Assembly: GCA_025060555.1 (NCBI GenBank)
Contig: JANXBC010000017.1
Span: 1 to 19,768 of the forward strand
DNA: 19,768 nucleotides
Source of the DNA: Candidatus Bipolaricaulota bacterium
GTDB taxonomy: Bacteria; Bipolaricaulota; Bipolaricaulia; Bipolaricaulales; Bipolaricaulaceae
Direction: 5' to 3'
Shown here: one piece after another, positions 6,206 to 12,674 of the stretch
Position numbering within the stretch: the first letter of the stretch is position 1
How the letters are laid out: the number at the start of each line of letters is the position of its first letter
The notes under the pieces: model-generated
What the model saw: the letters and a program-made list of their open reading frames with translations, nothing else
Databases searched by the model: none
What the model was told of the DNA's origin: nothing
Made by a program: the position numbers and the translations under genes

Positions 6206-6727
6206 TTAGCTCTTGCGTAAAGCCTCGATCAGGGCTTTGGTGAAGAGGGGCAAGTCCTGAGGGATGCGCGAAGTGATGATGTTTCCGTCCACAACCACAG
6301 GTTGATCGAGCCAAATTGCGCCGGCGTTTTCCAGATCATCACGGATGGCCAAGAAGCTGGTCACCCGCTTGCCTTTCACCACCCGGGCGGAACACAGCAT
6401 CCAGGGGCCGTGGCAGATGGCGGCCACTGGTTTCCCAGCCTCGGCCATCTCCCGGACGAACCGCACGAGTTCTGGGCTCCGACGCAGGTGGTCCGGGGCA
6501 TAGCCGCCGGGGATGACCACCGCATGGAAATCCGGAGCCTTTACGTCCTTGCCCCCCAAATCCGCCTTGGCGGGATAACCTAGTTTGCTTGTGTACTCCT
6601 TTGCTTCCGGCCCCACGACCACCACTTCTATCCCCTCCTCTTGCAGGCGGAGATAGGGATACCAAAACTCTAGCTCCTGATAAAGGTCGGCCACCAAGAT
6701 CGCCACGCGCTTTCCTTTGCCGATCAT
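6206..6727 (-). CDS. PfpI/DJ-1 family protein (type 1 glutamine amidotransferase-like)
   Basis: This 173-residue protein matches the PfpI/YhbO branch of the DJ-1 superfamily. VAILVADLYQELEFWYP is near the N-terminus, HAVVIPGGYAPDHLRR at 68-83, and the nucleophile elbow AICHGPW places the catalytic Cys at 105 with His106 beside it. Family members have been described as intracellular proteases, chaperones or protein/nucleotide deglycases acting on glyoxal adducts; sequence alone does not decide. The start ATG 6727 has AAGGAGG four bases upstream. It lies 64 bases downstream of sua5 on the same strand and may share its transcript. No terminator separates it from the convergent permease gene. Confidence 0.9.
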   Translation of the reverse strand: MIGKGKRVAILVADLYQELEFWYPYLRLQEEGIEVVVVGPEAKEYTSKLGYPAKADLGGKDVKAPDFHAVVIPGGYAPDHLRRSPELVRFVREMAEAGKPVAAICHGPWMLCSARVVKGKRVTSFLAIRDDLENAGAIWLDQPVVVDGNIITSRIPQDLPLFTKALIEALRKS

Positions 6728-6791
6728 TGCGCCTCCTTTTTCTCAAAGCCTCTCCCAGAGCCTTGCCTTTTGCAAACTTTCCGGGACGAAG

Positions 6792-7796
6792 CTAGCGCAC
6801 AACCCAGACGTGCGTTTCGTCCAGCCGCGCCTGGCCAGAGGAGGCACGGCGGAGACGATCCATGATGGCGAGGCCCAGGCCCTCCTCGGGCACCGGCTCA
6901 GCCACAATAGCCCGGAGACCAGCCCGGTCCAGCCTGCGCAAAGCGGCGAATAGGGAGGAAGCCGCCTCCACCAAATCTCCTCTCTCGGAGAGAACTTCGA
7001 CTTGGGCAAACCCATCCCAGGCTTTCTGGAACGCAAGAAAACCACATTTGGCGCGCGGGAGTGCCTCCCCACCAGTTGGCAGGCCTGAGGCAAGGAGGAA
7101 AAGAGGGGTGGAGGGTCGATAGTGCCGGGGCATGGTGCCTGGTGAGGCTGACGGTCCACAGGGCGGCTCGATACGGAGGTGCGGAATAAACTCCCGTAAG
7201 GCCTCGATTGGCGTGCCCCCTGGTCGCAGGAGCCGTGGTGGGTCCTCCGCAAGGGAGATCACGGTGGATTCGATGCCCACCGGGGTGGGCCCGCCGGCGA
7301 TTACCGCGTCGATGGCCTCCCCAAGTTGTTCCAGGACGGCCTCGTGGTGGGTGGGCGAGAGCCGGCCGAACCGGTTGGCACTGGGCGCGGCGATGGGGAC
7401 CTTGGACAAACGAATGAGTTCCAGCGCCACCGGATGGGAGGGCATGCGCACGGCCACCGTGGGAAGCCCCGCAGTGACGATGTCCGGAATGATCTCGCGC
7501 TTGGGCAGGACCAAAGTAAGGGGACCAGGCCAAAACTTCTCCATCAGTTTTTTGGCCAATGGGGGAACATCAGCCCACAGGCGCGCAGCCTCCCCTGGAT
7601 CCGCTACGTGAACGATGAGCGGGTCAAAATAAGGGCGCCCTTTGGCCGCAAAAATTCTGGCTACCGCCAGGGCTGAGAAGGCATTGGCGCCGAGTCCATA
7701 TACGGTCTCTGTGGGAAACGCCACAAGCCCGCCGGCCCGGAGGAGAGCGGCAGCCTGCGTAATCCCATCCGCATCAGGGAGAAGTAGCTGCGCCAC
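6792..7796 (-). CDS. sua5: Threonylcarbamoyl-AMP synthase, Sua5 type
   Basis: The enzyme makes threonylcarbamoyl-AMP from threonine, bicarbonate and ATP, the first step of t6A37 modification of ANN-decoding tRNAs. It has 334 residues from GTG 7796. The YrdC domain (about 10-185) shows AFPTETVYGLGA, KGRPYFDPLIVHV, FWPGPLTLVL, PIAAPSANRFGRLSPT and the STVI motif. The linker PGTMPRHYRP at 219-228 and a C-terminal Sua5 domain (about 230-334) identify the long Sua5 form rather than short TsaC. The frame is open back to a TTG at 7853, but the extra 19 residues are not conserved and homology begins right after the GTG. TACGAT lies 6 bases before the GTG with no Shine-Dalgarno, suggesting a leaderless message. 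Confidence 0.93.
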   Translation of the reverse strand: MAQLLLPDADGITQAAALLRAGGLVAFPTETVYGLGANAFSALAVARIFAAKGRPYFDPLIVHVADPGEAARLWADVPPLAKKLMEKFWPGPLTLVLPKREIIPDIVTAGLPTVAVRMPSHPVALELIRLSKVPIAAPSANRFGRLSPTHHEAVLEQLGEAIDAVIAGGPTPVGIESTVISLAEDPPRLLRPGGTPIEALREFIPHLRIEPPCGPSASPGTMPRHYRPSTPLFLLASGLPTGGEALPRAKCGFLAFQKAWDGFAQVEVLSERGDLVEAASSLFAALRRLDRAGLRAIVAEPVPEEGLGLAIMDRLRRASSGQARLDETHVWVVR

Positions 7797-7802
7797 GGGA
7801 AG

Positions 7803-7808
7803 ATCGTA
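7803..7808 (-). promoter_or_regulatory. -10-like TACGAT element for sua5
   Basis: TACGAT on the minus strand is followed by CTTCCC and then the GTG start at 7796. The same hexamer and 6-base spacing precede the GTG of the ABC ATPase gene at 4445. No clear -35 is seen. Confidence 0.4.
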
Positions 7809-7839
7809 GCGCAAACCGGCCCGCGTGCACCAGTGTCTA

Positions 7840-7845
7840 TATAAT
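7840..7845 (+). promoter_or_regulatory. Consensus -10 element TATAAT for the amidohydrolase operon
   Basis: A perfect TATAAT ends 7 bases before the ATG at 7853, so transcription should start at the start codon. No Shine-Dalgarno precedes that ATG and no strong -35 is visible. The earlier ATG at 7844 overlaps the -10 itself and is therefore unlikely to be used. Confidence 0.5.
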
Positions 7846-7852
7846 GAGCCCA

Positions 7853-9343
7853 ATGCCTGCAGATTTGATCGTTCATGGTGGCACGATCTTCGGCATTCAT
7901 GGGGTCGATGCCCTCGCTGTGCGTTGTGGCAAGATCCTAGCTTTTGGGCGGAGCGCGGATATCCTGCGCTTACGGGGACCGGAGACGCGGGTTTTCCCTT
8001 TGGAGGGCCGGTTTCTCATGCCGGGTTTCTTTGATGGCCACGTGCATTTCCTCAAAGTCGGGCTGGATCGCACGTTTTTTGTGGACCTCTCTCAGGCGCG
8101 AAGTTTGGGTGAAGCTTTGGAGCTTTTACGTGTGCGGGCTGAGGCCCGTCCAGGGGAGTGGGTGGTGGGCCGGGGCTGGGACGAATCCCGCTGGCCAGAA
8201 CGCCGGTACCTTGAGCGTTCTGATCTTGATAGAGCTGTCCCCCGCCAACCGTGCTGTGCGGTGCGTGTCGATGGGCACATGATGGCCGCCAACACCCTGG
8301 CCTTAGCCCGCTGTGTGCGGCCCGAAGGGCAATTCATCGACCGGGACCGCGGCCATCTTTGGGAAGAGGCCGTTGCGGAAGTGCTTTCGTTGGTAAGGCC
8401 GGAGAGGGAGACCTTGGTGGAAGCGGCTGCGGAGGCCTCGCGTTACGCAGCTTCGCTGGGGATTACCTCTGTGGCGGACATGGCCAGCCCGCAAGATTTT
8501 TCGACCTACCAAGTGGCGGAGCGCCGGGGATTACTGCGGACTCGCATTTTCGCCTATCTTCCCGCGGAGACTTTGCCCCAGCTGGCGTCGGTGGGCATTC
8601 GCCGGGGCTTCGGCTCCGCAATCCTCCGCATCGTGGGGATAAAGGCGTTTGTCGACGGATCCATTGGGGCCAAGACCGCGGCTTTGCTTGAGCCCTACAA
8701 GGGGGAGATGAGTCGCGGCCGAGTGCTCCTTGGCCGTGGCGAGCTCGCGCGCCTTTGGCGGAAGGTCATGGAGGCCGAGCTCCAAATGGCTGTCCATGCC
8801 ATTGGCGACCGGGCTATTGAAGAGGTGCTCGCTGCTGCGCGCCTCGCCGGTGTGGGCTTCCATGATCGCCACCGCATCGAGCACCTGGAGCTTCCCACTC
8901 CTGCCCAGCTTGAGCGTCTCAAGGACCTTGGGCTTGTGGCCTCCATGCAGCCCAATTTCCTCCAATGGTCTGGCCCGGGGCGGATGTACGAGGATCGCCT
9001 TGGCCCCGCCAGGGATGCGCGCATCGACCCCCATCGTTGGGTATTGGAGCGCGGGATTCCTCTCGCCTTTGGTTCCGACGGGATGCCCATGGGCCCCCTT
9101 TATGGGATTGGGTTGGCCTTGGCCCCACCGCACCCGCTCCAGAAGGTCACCGTAGAGGAGGCTCTTTTGGCCTACACCAAGGGCGCGGCCTACGCGGCCT
9201 TCGCCGAGGACGAGGTGGGAGAAATCTCCCCAGGTAAGTGGGCTGACCTCGTGGTGCTCTCCGGGGATCCCGCCAAAACCCCGTGGGAGAAAATCCAAGT
9301 GGAAGCGACGTTTTTCGCCGGGGAGCTTGTGTTCAGCCGCTAG
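7853..9343 (+). CDS. YtcJ-like metal-dependent amidohydrolase (amidohydrolase 3 family)
   Basis: This 496-residue cytoplasmic enzyme begins MPADLIVHGGTIFGI, the composite beta-domain typical of the family. The metal-binding HxH is GHVHF (His63, His65). Later motifs are IKAFVDGSIGAKTAAL, AVHAIGDRAIEEV, HRIEHLELP, SMQPNF and FGSDGMPMGP with its catalytic Asp, and the C-terminal GEISPGKWADLVVLSGDP. The YtcJ/NfdA group hydrolyses C-N bonds in varied amides, but the physiological substrate is unknown and cannot be inferred here. The start is ATG 7853, placed 7 bases after a TATAAT box; ATG 7844 would add three residues. It heads a cluster with mutM (gap 3 bases) and the SagB-like gene, neither of which hints at its substrate. 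Confidence 0.88.
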   Translation: MPADLIVHGGTIFGIHGVDALAVRCGKILAFGRSADILRLRGPETRVFPLEGRFLMPGFFDGHVHFLKVGLDRTFFVDLSQARSLGEALELLRVRAEARPGEWVVGRGWDESRWPERRYLERSDLDRAVPRQPCCAVRVDGHMMAANTLALARCVRPEGQFIDRDRGHLWEEAVAEVLSLVRPERETLVEAAAEASRYAASLGITSVADMASPQDFSTYQVAERRGLLRTRIFAYLPAETLPQLASVGIRRGFGSAILRIVGIKAFVDGSIGAKTAALLEPYKGEMSRGRVLLGRGELARLWRKVMEAELQMAVHAIGDRAIEEVLAAARLAGVGFHDRHRIEHLELPTPAQLERLKDLGLVASMQPNFLQWSGPGRMYEDRLGPARDARIDPHRWVLERGIPLAFGSDGMPMGPLYGIGLALAPPHPLQKVTVEEALLAYTKGAAYAAFAEDEVGEISPGKWADLVVLSGDPAKTPWEKIQVEATFFAGELVFSR

Positions 9344-9346
9344 AGC

Positions 9347-10117
9347 ATGCCGGAGCTTCCTGAGGTAGAAACCACTGTGCGCATCCTTCGCCCCAAAGTC
9401 TTGGGAATGAACCTTTTGGCATTGCAGGCTCTGGACCCGGCGCTTGCCCCCGTGGCCAAACTTCTCCCCCTCCCCCAGCCGGTACAGGGATTGACGCGCC
9501 GTGGAAAATACATCCTCTTCCAGCTCTCAGAAAAGCTTTTGGTGGTGCACCTGCGCATGTCCGGAAGGCTTGCCTGGCACGAGAAAGAGCCAATCCCCGA
9601 CCACACCCGTTTGATCTTGGCGTTCCCCCATGGTGCGGTCCTGTTCATCGACCCACGCCGTTTGGGTACGGTGGAAGTTCAGGACGGCTTCTCTGAGGAA
9701 CTAGGGCCGGATGCCCTGGGCGATCTCTCTTTTTTGGAGGAAGCCTTAAAGGAAAGCCGAGCGCCGATAAAGGTTTGGCTTTTGGATCAACGGAATATCG
9801 CGGGGCTGGGGAACATTTACGCAGCCGAAGCCTTGTTTTTGGCAGGTATTGATCCGCGCCGGCGAGCTTCCTCCCTTTCCCCTCAAGAGGTGAGTAAGCT
9901 GAAGGCCGCCATCCACCAGGTCTTGCATGAGGCGTTGGCGGCCATGGGAACGACGCTTTTCGACAAGACCTATCGTACGCCCGTGGGCGAGGCTGGCGAC
10001 TACGAGCCGCGCGTTTATGGGCGCGAAGGGCTTCCGTGTAAGGTCTGCGGGACCCCAATTGAGCGGATCGAGCTGGGCGGCCGGGGCACCTACTTCTGCC
10101 CCCATTGTCAAAAGTAA
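9347..10117 (+). CDS. mutM: Formamidopyrimidine-DNA glycosylase (MutM/Fpg)
   Basis: This base-excision repair enzyme removes 8-oxoguanine and formamidopyrimidines and cuts the abasic site by beta,delta-elimination. All hallmarks are present: N-terminal PELPEVETT with catalytic Pro2 and Glu3, Lys54 in TRRGKYILF, the helix-two-turn-helix segment RNIAGLGNIYAAEALFLAGI, and the C-terminal zinc finger with Cys231, Cys234, Cys251 and Cys254. The length of 256 residues is slightly short of the usual 270. The ATG lies three bases after the amidohydrolase stop, so translation is probably coupled. The SagB-like gene follows 12 bases downstream. The catalytic residues are intact, so it should be active. 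Confidence 0.95.
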   Translation: MPELPEVETTVRILRPKVLGMNLLALQALDPALAPVAKLLPLPQPVQGLTRRGKYILFQLSEKLLVVHLRMSGRLAWHEKEPIPDHTRLILAFPHGAVLFIDPRRLGTVEVQDGFSEELGPDALGDLSFLEEALKESRAPIKVWLLDQRNIAGLGNIYAAEALFLAGIDPRRRASSLSPQEVSKLKAAIHQVLHEALAAMGTTLFDKTYRTPVGEAGDYEPRVYGREGLPCKVCGTPIERIELGGRGTYFCPHCQK

Positions 10118-10129
10118 AAAGGAGGGATC

Positions 10130-10879
10130 TTGTCCACCATAGAAGAAGGGCGCCGATGGCTTAAGGCGAATTTTTGGACAAAGCCGATGGAAACGGATCA
10201 GAAAAGGGGTATTCCCGCCCCTCCTCTGCAACAACCTGTGCCGGAAGGCGCGGAACTTTTGGATTTGCCGGCTCCAGGGGCGCTCGAACTTGCCCCGCAA
10301 GATCTCTTCCAGATCTTTGCCAATCGCCGCAGCCGCCGGCGCTTCGCGCCCTCCTCCCTTGCCCTTCCCGAAATCTCTTTCCTCCTTTGGGCCACCCAGG
10401 GCGTGCAGAGGGTCATTCGAGACGGGATTGCTACCCTGCGCACTGTCCCCTCCGCGGGCGCGCGCCACCCCTTGGAAACGTACCTTTCCGTGCACCGTGT
10501 ACAGGGCCTGACAAGCGGCCTTTATCGCTACTTGCCGTTGGTGCACAAACTTTGCTTTTTGCGGCGGGACGAAACCCTTCCCCAAAAGATGACGGAAGCC
10601 GCCCTCGGACAGACTTTTGTGGGCGAAGCAGCGGTGGTTTTCGTCTGGACTGCCGTTCCTTATCGAACGGAGTGGCGTTATCATGTGCTTTCTCATAAAG
10701 TGATCGCGATCGACGCGGGCCACGTTTGCCAAAATTTGTATCTTGCTTGTGAAGCATTGGGGTTAGCTACTTGTGCTGTTGCCGCCTATGACCAAACAAA
10801 AATGGATGAGCTTCTTGGGGTCGACGGCGAGGAGGAGTTCACCCTCTATCTTGCACCAGTGGGTCGGCGCGCGGACTAA
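10130..10879 (+). CDS. SagB/ThcOx-type nitroreductase-fold flavin dehydrogenase
   Basis: This 249-residue FMN-binding protein belongs to the SagB/ThcOx branch of the nitroreductase fold. Visible hallmarks are FWTKPMETDQKRGIPAPPL near the N-terminus, RRSRRRFAPSSLALPEISFL, LLWATQGVQR, LRTVPSAGARHPLETYL, GLYRYLP, and VIAIDAGHVCQNLYLACEAL with FTLYLAPVG at the end. SagB proper oxidises azolines to azoles in peptide natural products, but many stand-alone relatives exist with unknown substrates. No cyclodehydratase, YcaO protein or precursor peptide is encoded here, so a peptide-modifying role is not supported. The start is TTG 10130, chosen because AAAAAGGAGG ends four bases upstream. The end overlaps the convergent coaD gene by four bases. 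Confidence 0.87.
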   Translation: MSTIEEGRRWLKANFWTKPMETDQKRGIPAPPLQQPVPEGAELLDLPAPGALELAPQDLFQIFANRRSRRRFAPSSLALPEISFLLWATQGVQRVIRDGIATLRTVPSAGARHPLETYLSVHRVQGLTSGLYRYLPLVHKLCFLRRDETLPQKMTEAALGQTFVGEAAVVFVWTAVPYRTEWRYHVLSHKVIAIDAGHVCQNLYLACEALGLATCAVAAYDQTKMDELLGVDGEEEFTLYLAPVGRRAD

Positions 10880-11391
10880 AGTGCGTGGGGGTTAACCTTG
10901 TGGCCGAGGGCTTTAAATTTGTCGGCCAATGCCCGTTCCACACAGCGAGGCACAAATTTAGATACGTCGCCACCATAAAGCTTAATCTCTTTTACAATAG
11001 ACGAAGACAAAAAGGAATATTGGCCGGCGGTCATGAGGAAAACCGTCTCGATGTCGCTATCCAGATCCCGATTGGTGAGGGCAAGCTGGAACTCGTAGTC
11101 AAAGTCAGATGTGGCTCGCAAGCCCCGCACCACCGCCACCGCCCCCACCCTCTTGGCGCACTCGATGAGGAGCCCAGAGTAGGTGATCACCTCCACCCCG
11201 CAGATTCCCTCCTCGACCAGGGCCTCCTCTACGAGCCTTTTCCGCTCCTCCGCGGTGAAAAGCGGGGTTTTTCGGGGGTTCTCTACCACAGCCACGATGA
11301 GTTTATCGAAAAGCCGTTTGGCCCGCCGCAGGATATCGATGTGCCCATAGGTGATGGGGTCAAAACTCCCTGGATAAAGAGCGGTTTTCAC
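10876..11391 (-). CDS. coaD: Phosphopantetheine adenylyltransferase
   Basis: CoaD catalyses the reversible transfer of AMP from ATP to 4'-phosphopantetheine, giving dephospho-CoA in the penultimate step of CoA synthesis. The 171-residue length is slightly above the usual 160. Motifs: ALYPGSFDPITYGHIDI with the T/HxGH nucleotidyltransferase signature (His17), VVENPRKTPLF, RGLRATSDFDYEFQLALTNR, and YSFLSSSIVKEI with GGDVSKFVP. All are standard for the enzyme. It starts with GTG at 11391, overlapping the M16 gene's TGA by four bases (GTGA), so translation is coupled. It is the last gene of the minus-strand cluster. Its stop overlaps that of the SagB-like gene. Confidence 0.96.
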   Translation of the reverse strand: MKTALYPGSFDPITYGHIDILRRAKRLFDKLIVAVVENPRKTPLFTAEERKRLVEEALVEEGICGVEVITYSGLLIECAKRVGAVAVVRGLRATSDFDYEFQLALTNRDLDSDIETVFLMTAGQYSFLSSSIVKEIKLYGGDVSKFVPRCVERALADKFKALGHKVNPHAL

Positions 11392-12674
11392 GCATCCACC
11401 TCCGCCACCTCCCGCAGAACTCTCCGAATGCGTTCAGCGGAGGGGCCTACCGCCGCCCAGGCCGCTTTCTCCAGGCGCAAGAACTTTTGCGCCAACTCCT
11501 GCACAGCTTCGGGACTCACCGCCCCAAACCTCTGCAATACCTCCTCCGGAGCAATTGGCTTCCTTCCCAACGCTGCCAGCGTGCCCAGCCGTACCATCCG
11601 GCCACTTGGATCGTCAAGATTGAGAAGGAACGCATTGCATAGGCGCTGGATCGCGCGGTCCACTTCGTCTTTGGGAAGAGGCTGGCGTGCCAATGTTTCG
11701 ATCTCCACCTGCATCACCTCCAGCACCTGGGACAACCTCTTTTCCTCAGCCGCGGCATATACGGAAAGCACCCCGGCATCGGAAAAGTACGCTGTGGCCG
11801 AGAACACGGCGTAAGCCAGGCCAAGCTCCTCACGTACTCGCTGAAAAAGGCGGGAGCTCACACCTCCGCCGAGCACGGAGTTCAGGACCTCCAAGGCGTA
11901 GCGCTCCGAGGCCGAGGCAGGTACGGTGGGGAAACCCAAGGCCAAATGCACCTGTTGGATCTCCTTTTCCGCAATGGCCACGCCCGGGGCAGCCACGGGT
12001 GGGGTTCGCTGGAGGGGGTCAGCGGATTTCCTTTTCTGCTCGAACCTTTGCGCGAGGGAGAAGAATTTTTCAGGGTCAACTCCACCGCACGCCACGAGGA
12101 CCATCTCCGCTGGATGATAGTACTTTTCGAAGAAATCCCACAGATCGGGAAGCTCGATGTGCGAGACGGATTGGAGTCTGCCGATCACCGGTTTCCCCAA
12201 AGGATGGCCGCTTGACCAAAGGGTTTCTCCCATGAGGCGAAAGGCAACATCTTCAGGGTCGTCTTCAGCGGTACGGATCTCTTCCGATATTACCACCCGC
12301 TCTCGCTTCAGATCCTCAGAGGAGAAACGCGGCATGGTTACAAGCTCGTGCACGATTGCCAGGGCCTCCGCAAGATGTGTGCTTAGCACTTCGGTGTAAT
12401 AGAACGTGTACTCCGCGGTGGTCGCGGCATTGAGATGCCCTCCGAGGGCATCGATGCTTTGTGCAAGCTCCAGGGCCGAACGTCTTGTGGTTCCCTTGAA
12501 CGTCATGTGTTCCACGAAGTGGGCTAAGCCCTCTTTTCCTGGGGGGTCCTCGCGGCTTCCTGCTTTGACCCAAAGTCCCAGGGCCACCCCGCGAAAACCA
12601 GGCATGGGTTCTACGACCGCAGTCAAACCCGCTTGCGTGGTTGTGGAAAAGCAACCCGGATAGAGTTCTGTCAT
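11388..12674 (-). CDS. M16 family zinc metallopeptidase
   Basis: This 428-residue protein is a processing-peptidase-type (M16B) enzyme. The inverted zinc motif HxxEH is intact as HFVEH (His52, Glu55, His56), with the third ligand Glu132 in VVISEEIR. Other family features are WVKAGSREDPPGKEGLAHFV at the start, GGHLNAATTAEYTFYY, HPLGKPVIG, and in the second half LGFPT, LNSVLGGGVSSRLFQ and REELGLAYAVFS. No signal peptide is seen, so it is probably cytoplasmic. Its position directly after pnp matches the pnp-M16 gene order known in many bacteria. The ATG overlaps the pnp TGA by four bases (ATGA), and coaD follows with a GTGA overlap. The substrate is unknown. Confidence 0.93.
   Translation of the reverse strand: MTELYPGCFSTTTQAGLTAVVEPMPGFRGVALGLWVKAGSREDPPGKEGLAHFVEHMTFKGTTRRSALELAQSIDALGGHLNAATTAEYTFYYTEVLSTHLAEALAIVHELVTMPRFSSEDLKRERVVISEEIRTAEDDPEDVAFRLMGETLWSSGHPLGKPVIGRLQSVSHIELPDLWDFFEKYYHPAEMVLVACGGVDPEKFFSLAQRFEQKRKSADPLQRTPPVAAPGVAIAEKEIQQVHLALGFPTVPASASERYALEVLNSVLGGGVSSRLFQRVREELGLAYAVFSATAYFSDAGVLSVYAAAEEKRLSQVLEVMQVEIETLARQPLPKDEVDRAIQRLCNAFLLNLDDPSGRMVRLGTLAALGRKPIAPEEVLQRFGAVSPEAVQELAQKFLRLEKAAWAAVGPSAERIRRVLREVAEVDA

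Noticed and set aside
7797..7853. 19-residue N-terminal extension of sua5 from a TTG
   Set aside because: It overlaps the promoter region of the divergent amidohydrolase gene and precedes the conserved YrdC start; GTG 7796 fits better.
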